From the IMG/VR virus record IMGVR_UViG_3300027844_001934, positions 1 to 22,745 of that record: a stretch of DNA of 22,745 nucleotides. One strand, written 5' to 3'. The notes below the pieces were generated by a model, which was not told where the DNA came from, made no database searches, and saw only the letters and a program-made list of their open reading frames with translations. The DNA comes from a virus. Shown here piece after piece: positions 7,891 to 18,300 of this stretch (position 1 is its first letter; each line of letters starts with the position of its first letter). Position numbers and translations under genes: made by a program.

Positions 7891-8484
7891 ATGGCATTTA
7901 ATATACAAAATTTTAGAGAGGCAATGCAATATGATGGGCAAAGACCTAATTTATTTAGAGTAACTATGCCAACCAAAGGAGCCATCTTTAATGGAACAGA
8001 TTTATCACTATTTGCTAAAGCGACATCAATACCAGGCGCTACACTTGGAACAATTATAGTTCCTTATTTTGGTAGAGAAGTTAAAATGGCGGGAAATAGA
8101 ACTTTTCCTGAGTGGACAATAACAGTTATTAATGATGAAACTTTTGCAGTAAGATCACAATTTGAAAATTGGATGGATCATATAAATTCACATGCTTCGA
8201 ATACTAGAAAAGCTGGTTCAGGTCAAGGTGCCTACACGAATACAGCAAAAGTTGAGCAATTTAGTAAAAGCGGTCCTTCTACTGCGATTACAGCAGTTTA
8301 TTCATTTCACAATATATTTCCAACTGATCTTTCAGAAATTACTTTAGATTGGGGAGATAATGATGTAGTTGAAGAATATACTGTAACTTTTTCATATGAT
8401 TATTGGTTACGAGAAATTAAATCTGCCGCTCCGGCTACCTATGGTATTGCGGCGTCGGATATCTTGGAAGTCGCAGAAGCATAG
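7891..8484 (+). CDS. 19: Tail tube protein gp19
   Basis: 197 residues (T4 gp19 is 163). Hexameric rings of this protein stack into the rigid tube through which DNA passes. Conserved T4-type elements are the start MAFNIQNFREAMQYDGQRPN, the LFRVTMP strand, FAKATSIPGATLGTIIVPYF, GREVKMAGNRTFPEWTITVI, and the C-terminal FPTDLSEITLDWG followed by VEEYTVTFSYDYWL. The last ~25 residues extend past the usual DYW end and are Ala-rich. A strong AAGGAG ribosome binding site precedes the ATG. It lies directly after the sheath gene, the standard order. Confidence 0.93.
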   Translation: MAFNIQNFREAMQYDGQRPNLFRVTMPTKGAIFNGTDLSLFAKATSIPGATLGTIIVPYFGREVKMAGNRTFPEWTITVINDETFAVRSQFENWMDHINSHASNTRKAGSGQGAYTNTAKVEQFSKSGPSTAITAVYSFHNIFPTDLSEITLDWGDNDVVEEYTVTFSYDYWLREIKSAAPATYGIAASDILEVAEA

Positions 8485-8520
8485 TAGATAAATTTTCAAA
8501 AATACATAATTTTCTGATTT

Positions 8521-8576
8521 TGCGAGTGAATAAATATAAATTAGTAGTATATTGTATTATATTTATTTAACTCGCA
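8521..8576 (+). promoter_or_regulatory. Imperfect hairpin before portal gene with overlapping late-promoter-like octamer
   Basis: TGCGAGT at 8521-8527 pairs with ACTCGCA at 8570-8576. After one mismatch the arms continue with AT pairs (8529-8530 with 8567-8568, and 8531-8539 with 8557-8565 after one bulged base), giving about 18 bp around a 17-nt loop. The left arm contains TATAAATT (8535-8542), one base from the late promoter octamer. The right arm ends just before the gp20 ribosome binding site (AGGAAA). No T-run follows the stem, so it does not look like a classical terminator. It could be an mRNA 5' stabilising structure or a processing site; the role is inferred. Confidence 0.5.
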
Positions 8577-8589
8577 TTCAGGAAATTAC

Positions 8590-10272
8590 ATGCCTATTGA
8601 ACTATTCGGTTTTTCAATCGGAAAAAAAGAACAGAAAAACGTAAAAGCCCAAACTTTTGCTGAAGCAGAATATGAAGACGGAGCATTGACTGTAGCATCT
8701 GGTGGTGTCTATGGAACATATGTTGATACAGAAGGGGCTGTAAAAAGTGAGTCTGAACTAATAAACAGATATCGTGATATGGGTCTTCAAGCAGAAGTAG
8801 AAAATGCTATTGATGATATTATCAATGAAGCAATTGTGGCGGCGAAAGACAAACCTCTCATAAGAATTAATGTAGACAATTTAAATGTTTCTGAGCCCAT
8901 CAGAGATAAAATAAGACTAGAATTTAAGCAAATAAGTAAACTTCTAGATATACAAAATCTAGGACATGATATTTTTAGAAGATGGTATATTGATGGTAGA
9001 ATTTATTATCATGTTATTGTCGATGAAAATAATATGGAAAAAGGCATTCATGAATTAAGAGTATTAGATCCTAGAAAAATAAAGAAAATTCGAGAAAAGA
9101 AAAAAGAAAAACAGCCGGATGGTAAAGTAAAAACAACCATTACAGAATATTATGTTTATAATCAAAAGGGAATTTATCAATCACAAGGACAAGTAATCGG
9201 AACTGCTTTTACAAGTGCCGCTAGTGGTTTAAAAATAGCTCCTGATGCGATTGTATATACACATTCAGGACTGATGAATGCTACCCGTTCATTGGTTTTA
9301 TCCTACCTACACAAAGCAATTAAACCATTAAATCAATTAAGAATGATTGAAGATTCTCTGGTAATTTATCGTATTTCACGGGCACCAGAGAGGAGAATTT
9401 TTTATGTTGATGTTGGTAACCTACCTAAATTAAAAGCAGAACAATACATGCGTGATTTAATGACCAGATATAAAAACAAACTGGTATATGATGCAAACAC
9501 TGGTGAAGTTAGAGATGACAGAAAACATATGTCAATGCTTGAAGATTATTGGATGCCGAGAAGAGAGGGTGGGAGAGGAACAGAAATTTCTACTCTACCT
9601 GGTGGTTCAAATCTTGGGGACATTGAAGATGTGTTATATTTTCAGAAAAAACTTTACAAATCATTAGGTGTTCCTATTTCAAGACTTGAATCAGAAGCAA
9701 ATTATACAATTGGTCGTGCTACAGAAATTTCAAGAGATGAAGTTAAATTTACACGTTTTGTTAATAAACTTCAAAGCAGATTTAGTTTAATGTTTGATGA
9801 GATTATGGAAAGACAATTAACCCTTAAAGGAATAATGTCTAGAGAAGATTGGAAAAATGTTAAGAATGAAATATTTTATGAGTTTGAAAATGATAGTCAT
9901 TTTGCAGAAATAAAGCATAATGAACTTTTTCAAGATCGATTAAACATTTTAAGAGATTTACAAGATTATGCTGGAAAATATTGGTCGCATGAATATATTA
10001 GAAAGCATATTTTAATGATGACAGATGATGAAGTTAAAACTAATGATGAACAGATGCAAAAAGAGATAGACGATCCTAGATTTTCGGGAGAAGAAGATAT
10101 GCAGTTCAATTCTGCAGAAATAGATACTACTAATAAACAAATTATTAATGAGGATATTGATAAAAAAATTGAAGAGAAATTTGAAGTTGCGAAAAAAGAA
10201 AATGAAATTAAAGATAAAGTGAATGATATTCTTTTTTCTGTTTTAGAAGACGATGAAAAATTTGTAGATTGA
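8590..10272 (+). CDS. 20: Portal vertex protein gp20
   Basis: 560 residues (T4 gp20 is 524). Twelve copies form the portal ring that nucleates head assembly and is the docking site for gp17. The match to T4 gp20 is clear along the chain: ELINRYRDMG, DIFRRWYIDGRIYYHVI, HELRVLDPRKIKKIRE, AIVYTHSGLM, VIYRISRAPERRIFYVDVG, LVYDANTGEVRDD, MLEDYWMPRREGG and STLPGGSNLGDIEDV. The C-terminal ~80 residues are charged and coiled-coil-like (DKKIEEKFEVAKKENEIKDK). A good ribosome binding site (AGGAAA) lies about 6 nt before the ATG, downstream of the hairpin at 8521-8576. The next gene is not a prohead core or protease gene but a giant fibre gene, starting 27 nt later. Confidence 0.95.
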   Translation: MPIELFGFSIGKKEQKNVKAQTFAEAEYEDGALTVASGGVYGTYVDTEGAVKSESELINRYRDMGLQAEVENAIDDIINEAIVAAKDKPLIRINVDNLNVSEPIRDKIRLEFKQISKLLDIQNLGHDIFRRWYIDGRIYYHVIVDENNMEKGIHELRVLDPRKIKKIREKKKEKQPDGKVKTTITEYYVYNQKGIYQSQGQVIGTAFTSAASGLKIAPDAIVYTHSGLMNATRSLVLSYLHKAIKPLNQLRMIEDSLVIYRISRAPERRIFYVDVGNLPKLKAEQYMRDLMTRYKNKLVYDANTGEVRDDRKHMSMLEDYWMPRREGGRGTEISTLPGGSNLGDIEDVLYFQKKLYKSLGVPISRLESEANYTIGRATEISRDEVKFTRFVNKLQSRFSLMFDEIMERQLTLKGIMSREDWKNVKNEIFYEFENDSHFAEIKHNELFQDRLNILRDLQDYAGKYWSHEYIRKHILMMTDDEVKTNDEQMQKEIDDPRFSGEEDMQFNSAEIDTTNKQIINEDIDKKIEEKFEVAKKENEIKDKVNDILFSVLEDDEKFVD

Positions 10273-10298
10273 TCCGGTGTTGGGTGCAGGTACAATAA

Positions 10299-13200
10299 AT
10301 GAAAGATGAAGAAAAAGAGTCGAAAGACTTAGATTTAAGTAAAGTTCTAGCTACTGCTCTTGCTTATACTAAAAAACAATTAAAAAAGACTAAAGAAGAA
10401 CTCGTTGAGGGTGTAAGAGAAATTTTAGACCCTGTTACTGGTGAAAAAGTCAAAGTTCTTGAGATTAAAGGTACTGAAGGATCCAAGGGCGAAAAGGGTG
10501 AAAAGGGCTCTGCGGGAGAAGCAGGATCTAAAGGAGAAGCAGGAGAAGCAGGAAGAATTGGTCCACAAGGTGTTCTGGGTCCTAAGGGGGATCTGGGAGA
10601 TGTTGGTCCCATAGGCCCAAAAGGAGACCAGGGAGAAGCTGGTGATGATGCTGAAGTAACTCGACTTGAGATAGAAATAGAAGGCATCAAAAAAGTTGTT
10701 AAAGAAGTTAGTTCAAAAGCAACTCAAACTGCACAAAGAGTAGCAGGAGGAAGCGGTTGGGGTGAAGGCGGTGGCGGAGGAGGAGGAGGAGATGGAACAC
10801 ATGGAACTTCTGGCTCTGCAGGATCATCTGGTGAGACTGATGGAACATCTGGATCTTCTGGTGTTGATGGATCATTTTTAGGCACATCTGGATCTTCTGG
10901 TGTTGCTGGAACATCTGGATCTGCTGGATCTGCAGGAAGTGCTGGATCATCTGGTCGTGATGCATCTTCTGGTTCATCTGGAGGAACAGGAAGTCATGGA
11001 TCATCTGGATCTACAGGTACTTCTGGTTCATCTGGATTAACTTATGCTTCTTCTGGCTCTGCAGGAACCGCGGGATCGTCTGGACAAGATGGTGGTTCTT
11101 ATATTCATATTCAATCTTCAGCTACACTTGTCTGGCTGATAAATCACAATTTAAATACTAGACCGATAAACATATTAGTAGTAGATACTAATTATAATGT
11201 AATTTATCCTGAATCTATTCAATTTATAGATTCAAATAATGTAAAAATAATTTGGCCTACTATACAAGCAGGATTTGCTTCAATTACTTTTGGTGAAGGA
11301 AGTTCTGGAACTTCTGGTTCTTCTGGATTAACATATGCTTCTTCTGGGTCTTCTGGAACTGCGGGTTCTGCAGGAAGTTCTGGCTCTACGGGTTCATCTG
11401 GTTCTGCAGGAAGCTCTGGTTCTTCAGGAACTATGGGAACTTCTGGATCTTCCGGATCTTCAGGAACTGCTGGAACATCTGGATCAGATGGTGAACAAGG
11501 AGAAACTGGACTAGAAGGAACTTCTGGATCGTCAGGAACTACTGGAACACATGGAAGTTCTGGTTCTGCTGGATCGTCAGGAACTGCTGGAACATCTGGA
11601 TCAGATGGAACAGTAGGAGATACAGGACCTCCAGGAGCTGCCTCCGCTGGATCATCTGGTTCTGCAGGAAGCGCAGGAACTGCTGGATCATCTGGAGTAG
11701 ATGGACTGCCTGGTGGAAATCATATTCATACTCAATCTTCAGCTACACTTGTCTGGCTGATAAATCACAATTTAAATACACGACCATTAAATATTGAAGT
11801 TGTAGATTCTAATTATAATGTAATTATTCCAGAATCTACTCAGTATATAGATTCAAATAATGTAAAAATAATTTTTGCTTCTTCTCAATCAGGATATGCC
11901 GCAATAACTTTGGGAGAAGGATCTTCTGGTACTTCGGGAACTTCTGGATTAACATATGCTTCATCTGGGTCTTCTGGAACTTCTGGAACTACTGGATCAT
12001 CTGGTTCTGCAGGAACTTCTGGAACTGCTGGAACTTCTGGAACTGCGGGATCGTCTGGTCTAGATGGGGGTTTTGGAGGAGCTTCATTTTCATATGTTTA
12101 TAACACTACACAAGGGACGAATGATCCAGGATCAGGCAAATTAGCATTTACATTAACATCTGGTACTTTTACAACTCCTGATCAAGCTAATAGATTAAGA
12201 ATAAGTGATACTGATCAAGACGGAACAACAATTGATAATTTTTTACAGACAATTGATGATTCTACTGGTACCCCAAAAGGACATTTACGAATTTATGATA
12301 AAGATGATCCTGATGAATTTATGTTATTTAGTATCAATGGATTTGATGGTACTCCAAATCCTTCATGGTATTATGTAAAAGTTACATATTTAAATTCTTC
12401 ATTAACTGATTTTCAAAATGCAGTTGAACTTGTGGCATCCTTTGCGAGAACTGGTGATGCGGGAACATCTGGAACTACTGGATCTGCTGGCTCTGCAGGA
12501 AGCGCAGGTAGTGCTGGTTCTGCTGGTTCTGCTGGAAGTGCTGGAACTGCAGGAAGTGCTGGTAGCTCTGGAACTGGGGGTTCTTCAGGAACTGCTGGAT
12601 CGTCTGGAAAAACATATGCTTCATCAGGAAGTGCTGGATCGTCTGGACACACTTATGCTTCATCTGGTTCTTCAGGAGAAGCAGGAATTCAGGGAATTCA
12701 AGGAAGTAGTGGATCGGCTGGACAAGATGGTGGTTCCTATATTCATCCTCAATCTGTAGCTTCATCTGTCTGGATAATAAATCATAATTTAGGAACTAGA
12801 CCTTTAAATATTGAAGTTGTAAATTTTGATTATGATGTAATTTATCCAGAATCAATTCGATATATAGACTCTAATACTGCTAAAGTAGTTTTTGCTTCAG
12901 CAATAGCAGGATATGCCGCATTAACTTTTGGGGAAGGAAGTTCTGGAACTTCTGGATCTTCGGGAACTTCTGGATCATCTGGTTCTGCAGGAAGCGCAGG
13001 GAGTGCTGGTTCTGCTGGCTCTGCAGGAAGTGCTGGTTCATCTGGATTAACATATGCTTCATCTGGATCTTCTGGTTCTACTGGATCTGCAGGAAGTGCT
13101 GGAAGTGCTGGTTCTTCTGGACAAGATGGTGGTTCTTATATCCATACTCAATCTGTAGCTTCACTTGTCTGGCATATAAATCATAATTTAGGAACTAGAC

Positions 13201-14987
13201 CTTTAAATATTGAAGTTGTAAATACTAATTATGATGTAATTTTTCCAGAATCAACTCAATATATAACTTCTAATGATGTAAAAATAATCTTTCCTTCAGC
13301 AACAGCAGGATGGGCCGCATTAACTTTTGGTGAAGGAAGTTCTGGAACTTCTGGTAGTGCTGGATCATCTGGATTAACATATGCTTCATCTGGCTCTGCT
13401 GGCTCTGCAGGAAGTGCTGGAAGTGCTGGTTCTGCAGGAAGCGCAGGAAGTGCAGGAAGTGCAGGAAGTGCTGGTTCTGCTGGTTCATCTGGAACTTCTG
13501 GGACATCTGGATCTGCTGGCTCTGCAGGAAGCACAGGAAGTGCTGGTTCTGCAGGAAGTGCTGGCTCTGCTGGTTCTGCTGGTTCTTCTGGAACTTCTGG
13601 GACATCTGGTTCTGCTGGCTCTGCAGGAAGCGCAGGAAGTGCAGGAAGTGCAGGAAGTGCTGGTTCTGCTGGTTCATCTGGAACTTCTGGAACTTCTGGG
13701 ACATCTGGATCTGCTGGCTCTGCAGGATCCGCAGGAAGTGCTGGCTCTGCAGGAAGTGCAGGAAGTGCTGGATCATCTGGTCGTGATGGTGTTTTTGGTG
13801 GGGCGGCTTTCGAATATGATTTTGAAGATACATCGTTTACAGGAGCCCCAAGTGATCCAGGTGCTGGTAAACTTGAAGTAGGAATTGATACTGGATCTGC
13901 TCCCACAGATTTTTCTACAGTTGACAGAATTTCTATAAGTGAAGTTGATGTAAATGGAACATCAACAGAAAGTTTTTTAAGTCAAGTTCAAACAGCAACA
14001 TCTGCAATTAAAGGTCATGTAAGAATTCATCGAAAAACGTATTCTGAACAATATGTAATGTTTACAATTTCAAACGTTACTAATGATTCGGGTTTTCAAG
14101 AAATAGAAGTTTCAAAAATCGGTGGAGAAAATGCATTTTTTGCTGATGATCAAGATATAGTTGTTACATTTGCAAGAACTGGTGATGCTGGAACATCTGG
14201 TTCTGCAGGATCTTCTGGACACACTTATGCTTCTTCTGGTTCATCTGGCTCTGCTGGAACTTCTGGAACTTCTGGAACTTCAGGAACTGCTGGATCATCT
14301 GGACAAGATGGTAGTTCTTTTTATCATACACAATCTGTAGCTTCAATGACTTGGTTAATAACTCATAATTTAGGATTGAGGGTTGTAAATGTAGAAGTTA
14401 CAAATGATAATTATAATTCAATTTTTCCAGAATCAATTCAATTTATAGATGATAGTAATGTAAAAATTGTATTTCCTACAGCAATAGCAGGATATGCCGC
14501 ATTAACTTATGGAGAAGGAACTTCTGGTACATCAGGAACCGCTGGTTCTTCTGGACATACTTATGCTTCATCTGGTTCTGCTGGAAGCGCAGGAAGTGCT
14601 GGTTCTGCAGGTAGTTCTGGAAGTTCAGGAACTGCTGGATCTTCGGGACTTTTACACCTAAATAATTCTGCGGAAGATCGTCTAATTTCTATCAATGCTG
14701 ATACTGTTACTGGTGATGCAGAAACAAATTTAACATTTGATGGTAATGAATTAAGTGTGACTGGTAAAACGTTTTTGGTAGGTACAAGTGGAACAACTGG
14801 ATTTGTACAGATGTCTCAAAGAGATGATGTTTCTGGAAATAAACCTACTTTGTCTGCAGGTCAATCTGCAGTTTTTTCAAGTTCTTCGGGGGCAGGAGGA
14901 ACAGGTATATATTTTAAACAAGGAACTGATGATCCCGATGAATTAGTTTCACGCAAAAAAGCGATAACTTATGGATTAATATTCTAA
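10299..14987 (+). CDS. Giant collagen-like modular fibre protein, 1562 aa
   Basis: Probable virion fibre or adhesin. Residues 1-57 are a charged helical segment. Residues 58-115 are 20 perfect charged Gly-X-Y triplets ([10 protein letters not shown] type), followed by a short coiled coil (about 119-147) and a run of 8 Gly (157-164). The rest is Gly-Ser-Ala/Ser/Thr triplets, with almost no Pro, interrupted by globular modules. Five are 70-residue beta modules (W-x-I-x-H-N-L, T-R-P, V-x-x-x-Y-x-x-I-x-P-E-S, F-G-E-G) at 11091-11300, 11712-11921, 12729-12938, 13128-13337 and 14310-14519. Two are ~130-residue modules ending F-A-R-T-G-D at 12072-12458 and 13794-14186. Modules of both kinds are familiar in phage fibres. 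The C-terminal ~110 residues end [16 protein letters not shown], like other phage fibre ends. Nine TYASSG motifs break triplet phase. Confidence 0.85.
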   Translation: MKDEEKESKDLDLSKVLATALAYTKKQLKKTKEELVEGVREILDPVTGEKVKVLEIKGTEGSKGEKGEKGSAGEAGSKGEAGEAGRIGPQGVLGPKGDLGDVGPIGPKGDQGEAGDDAEVTRLEIEIEGIKKVVKEVSSKATQTAQRVAGGSGWGEGGGGGGGGDGTHGTSGSAGSSGETDGTSGSSGVDGSFLGTSGSSGVAGTSGSAGSAGSAGSSGRDASSGSSGGTGSHGSSGSTGTSGSSGLTYASSGSAGTAGSSGQDGGSYIHIQSSATLVWLINHNLNTRPINILVVDTNYNVIYPESIQFIDSNNVKIIWPTIQAGFASITFGEGSSGTSGSSGLTYASSGSSGTAGSAGSSGSTGSSGSAGSSGSSGTMGTSGSSGSSGTAGTSGSDGEQGETGLEGTSGSSGTTGTHGSSGSAGSSGTAGTSGSDGTVGDTGPPGAASAGSSGSAGSAGTAGSSGVDGLPGGNHIHTQSSATLVWLINHNLNTRPLNIEVVDSNYNVIIPESTQYIDSNNVKIIFASSQSGYAAITLGEGSSGTSGTSGLTYASSGSSGTSGTTGSSGSAGTSGTAGTSGTAGSSGLDGGFGGASFSYVYNTTQGTNDPGSGKLAFTLTSGTFTTPDQANRLRISDTDQDGTTIDNFLQTIDDSTGTPKGHLRIYDKDDPDEFMLFSINGFDGTPNPSWYYVKVTYLNSSLTDFQNAVELVASFARTGDAGTSGTTGSAGSAGSAGSAGSAGSAGSAGTAGSAGSSGTGGSSGTAGSSGKTYASSGSAGSSGHTYASSGSSGEAGIQGIQGSSGSAGQDGGSYIHPQSVASSVWIINHNLGTRPLNIEVVNFDYDVIYPESIRYIDSNTAKVVFASAIAGYAALTFGEGSSGTSGSSGTSGSSGSAGSAGSAGSAGSAGSAGSSGLTYASSGSSGSTGSAGSAGSAGSSGQDGGSYIHTQSVASLVWHINHNLGTRPLNIEVVNTNYDVIFPESTQYITSNDVKIIFPSATAGWAALTFGEGSSGTSGSAGSSGLTYASSGSAGSAGSAGSAGSAGSAGSAGSAGSAGSAGSSGTSGTSGSAGSAGSTGSAGSAGSAGSAGSAGSSGTSGTSGSAGSAGSAGSAGSAGSAGSAGSSGTSGTSGTSGSAGSAGSAGSAGSAGSAGSAGSSGRDGVFGGAAFEYDFEDTSFTGAPSDPGAGKLEVGIDTGSAPTDFSTVDRISISEVDVNGTSTESFLSQVQTATSAIKGHVRIHRKTYSEQYVMFTISNVTNDSGFQEIEVSKIGGENAFFADDQDIVVTFARTGDAGTSGSAGSSGHTYASSGSSGSAGTSGTSGTSGTAGSSGQDGSSFYHTQSVASMTWLITHNLGLRVVNVEVTNDNYNSIFPESIQFIDDSNVKIVFPTAIAGYAALTYGEGTSGTSGTAGSSGHTYASSGSAGSAGSAGSAGSSGSSGTAGSSGLLHLNNSAEDRLISINADTVTGDAETNLTFDGNELSVTGKTFLVGTSGTTGFVQMSQRDDVSGNKPTLSAGQSAVFSSSSGAGGTGIYFKQGTDDPDELVSRKKAITYGLIF
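13338..13793 (+). repeat. Gly-Ser-Ala/Thr triplet tract, longest in first fibre
   Basis: About 150 residues of nearly uninterrupted Gly-X-Y triplets (GSA, GSS, GTS) between two globular modules. At the DNA level this is a degenerate 9/18-bp repeat, with Ser switching between AGT/AGC and TCT/TCA and Gly and Ala third bases varying. No Pro occurs in the tract. Confidence 0.9.
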
Positions 14988-14988
14988 T

Positions 14989-15309
14989 ATGTCAATCGAA
15001 ACAAATTTAATAGCGAGTACATCATCCGCAACTCCTACTACGGTTTATACTTCATCAGGAGAGTCTGCAATTACAACAATATTTTTTTGTAATACAGATG
15101 CTTCAGATAGAATTATAACCGTTTGGATTGTTCCTAGTGGCGACACTTTGGGTGATGAGCATATGATAATGAAGGAATTAACAATAAATGCAACTGATAC
15201 TTTTGCTTTTGGAAGCGAGAGAATCTTGATGGGTGCAAGTGACACTATTCAAGCAATTGCTGATACAATTAACAAAGTTTCAGTGGTAATTAGTTATACG
15301 AGTATTTAA
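14989..15309 (+). CDS. Small probable structural protein between the two fibres, 106 aa
   Basis: 106 residues, beta-rich, starting [20 protein letters not shown] and containing [20 protein letters not shown] and a final [10 protein letters not shown] strand. The pattern (a Thr/Ser-rich first strand, xxFFCNT, a hydrophobic strand, ...INATDTFAF...ERI, a final strand) is like small single-domain virion proteins found near fibre genes in marine T4-like phages; this is recognition from memory. It has no signal peptide or Gly-rich repeats. Spacing is tight: 1 nt after the first fibre, and its stop overlaps the second fibre start as TAATG. A connector or cap between fibre segments is plausible but not shown by the sequence. 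Confidence 0.7.
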   Translation: MSIETNLIASTSSATPTTVYTSSGESAITTIFFCNTDASDRIITVWIVPSGDTLGDEHMIMKELTINATDTFAFGSERILMGASDTIQAIADTINKVSVVISYTSI

Positions 15310-18300
15310 TGGCATTATTTCTTAAAGGCGAAAGCCCTGAATTTAGTATAAAAAAATATACAACTTCTGGTTCTGCTGGAAGCGCAGGGAGTGCTGGCTC
15401 TGCAGGAAGCGCAGGAAGCGCCGGCTCTGCTGGTTCTGCAGGAAGTGCTGGATCATCTGGTTCTGCTGGAACATCTGGTTCTGCTGGAACTGCTGGAACT
15501 TCTGGCTCTGCAGGAAGTGCTGGAAGTGCGGGTTCTGCTGGAACTTCGGGAACTTCTGGGACATCTGGATCTGCTGGCTCTGCAGGAAGCGCAGGAAGCG
15601 CAGGAAGCGCAGGAACTTCTGGAACTTCGGGAACTTCTGGGACATCTGGATCTGCTGGCTCTGCAGGAAGTGCTGGAAGTGCTGGAAGTGCAGGTTCTGC
15701 TGGGACATCTGGTACTGCTGGTTCTGCAGGAAGTGCTGGCTCTGCAGGAAGCGCAGGAAGCGCAGGAAGCGCAGGAACTTCTGGAACTTCGGGAACTTCT
15801 GGGACATCTGGATCTGCTGGCTCTGCAGGAAGCGCAGGAAGTGCTGGAAGTGCAGGTTCTGCTGGCTCCGCAGGAAGTGCTGGTTCTTCTGGAACTTCTG
15901 GGACATCTGGTTCTGCTGGTTCTGCAGGAAGTGCTGGCTCTGCTGGTTCTGCAGGAAGTGCTGGCTCTGCTGGTTCATCTGGATTAACTTATGCTTCATC
16001 TGGCTCTGCAGGAAGCGCAGGTAGTGCAGGAAGTGCAGGATCATCCGGTCGTGACGGTGGCTCTTATATTCATATACAATCTACACCTGCACTTGTTTGG
16101 TTAATACCTTATAATTTAGGAACTAGACCAATAAACATTGTGATTGTTGATAACAATTATAATGTTATTACTCCAGAATCAATTCAATTTATAGATTCAA
16201 ATAATGCTAAAGTGGTATTTACTTCTGTTCGGGCAGGATTTGCCACATTGACTTTTGGAGAAGCATCTTCTGGTACATCAGGAAGCGCAGGAACTTCTGG
16301 ATCTTCTGCTTCTGCAGGAACCTCTGGTTCTTCTGGAAGCACAGGAAGCACTGGTTCTGCTGGTTCTGCTGGCTCTGCTGGTTCTACAGGAAGTGCTGGC
16401 TCTGCAGGAAGTGCAGGATCATCTGGTCGTGATGGTGGCACTTATCTTCATACTCAGTCTGTAGCAAATTCTGTTTGGCAGATTCCTTATAATCTTAATA
16501 CACGACCTATAAATTTAGAAGTTGTAGATGAGTATTTTAATGTAATCTATCCAGAATCAACTCAGTATACAGATTCAAATAATGTAAGAATAATATTTCC
16601 TTCTGCACGAACAGGATATGCCGCAGTAACTATGGGAGAAGGAAGTTCTGGAACCTCTGGTTCATCTGGATTAACTTATGCTTCATCTGGTTCTGCAGGA
16701 TCCGCAGGAAGCGCAGGAAGTGCAGGATCATCTGGCTCTGCAGGAAGTGCTGGTTCTGCTGGCTCTGCAGGAAGTGCTGGTTCTGCAGGAACTTCTGGAA
16801 CATCTGGAACTGCAGGAACCGCAGGAACTTCTGGACAAGATGGTGGTTTTGGTGGTGCATCTTTTGAATATGATTTTGAAAGTACAACATTTACAGGAGC
16901 CGCAAGTGATCCAGGTACTGGTATACTTGAAGTAGGAATAGATACTGGATCTGCTCCAACAGATTTTTCTACAGTTGATAGAATTTCTATGAGTGAAGCT
17001 GATGTAAATGGTACATCAACTGAAAGTTTTCTAGTTCAACTCCAAACGGCATCATCTGCAATTAAAGGTCATGTAAGACTAGCAGAGTTTCAGAATATGG
17101 GCGCCTATGTAATGTTCACTATTACAGATGTTGATAATGATTCGGGGTTTCAAGAATTAACAGTTTCAAAAGTTGGTGGACAAGATACATTATTTTCGGA
17201 TAATGCTAATATACTTGTTACATTTGCGAGAACTGGTGATGCAGGAACATCTGGAACTTCTGGTTCATCTGGTTCTGCAGGAAGCGCAGGAAGTGCTGGA
17301 AGTGCTGGTTCTGCAGGAAGTGCTGGATCTGCTGGTTCTGCTGGTTCTTCTGGAAGCGCAGGAACTTCTGGAACTTCTGCTACTGCTGGCTCTGCTGGTT
17401 CTGCAGGAAGCGCAGGAAGTGCTGGCTCTGCTGGCTCTGCAGGAAGTGCTGGTTCTGCAGGAACTGCTGGATCGTCTGGTCAAGATGGTGGTTCTTATAT
17501 CCATACTCAATCTGTAGCTTCACTTGTTTGGCATATTCCTTATAATCTTAATACACGACCTGTAAATATTGAAATTGTTGATGAGTATTATAATGTAATT
17601 ATGCCCGAATCTATTCAATTTATAGATTCAAATAATGTAAAAATAATTTTTGATTCTGCAGTAAAGGGTTGGGCGGCAGTAACTTTTGGAGAAGGAAGTT
17701 CTGGAACTTCTGGTTCATCTGGATTAACTTATGCTTCATCTGGTTCTTCAGGAACTTCTGGATCTTCTGGAAGCGCAGGAAGTGCTGGCTCTGCTGGTTC
17801 TGCTGGAAGCGCAGGATCTGCTGGTTCTGCTGGCTCTGCTGGTTCTGCAGGAACTTCTGGAACTGCAGGAAGTTCTGGTTCTGCTGGAACTGGTGGAACT
17901 GCTGGAACATCTGGCTCTGCAGGAAGCGCAGGAAGTGCTGGCTCTGCAGGAAGTGCTGGATCATCTGGGACATCTGGAACCTCTGGATCATCTGGCTCTG
18001 CTGGAACTGCTGGAACTGCTGGAAGTGCTGGAAGTGCAGGTTCTGCTGGCTCTGCTGGCTCTGCAGGAACTTCTGGCTCTGCAGGAAGCGCAGGAACTGC
18101 TGGAACTGCTGGATCTGCAGGATCTGCAGGAAGTGCTGGTTCTGCTGGTTCTTCTGGAACTTCTGGGACATCTGGTTCTGCAGGAAGTGCTGGTTCTGCA
18201 GGTAGTGCTGGTTCTGCTGGCTCTGCAGGAAGTGCAGGATCATCCGGTCGTGATGGTGGCTCGTATATTCATACACAATCTACACCTGCACTTGTTTGGT

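Noticed and set aside
10299-10690. Host-derived (animal) collagen gene fragment
   Set aside because: Charged Gly-X-Y stretches are common in phage fibres, and the flanking genes and codon use are phage-like.
13256-13906. Long minus-strand open frame rich in Pro-Glu-Ala (216 aa) opposite the first fibre
   Set aside because: It is the mirror of Gly-Ser-Ala triplet codons, which lack stop codons in several frames. Similar frames appear opposite every triplet tract, and I saw no ribosome binding site.
15343-16044. Minus-strand Gln/Phe/Leu-rich open frame opposite the second fibre
   Set aside because: Same repeat artefact: low-complexity translation of the complementary triplet DNA, with no homology or start signals.
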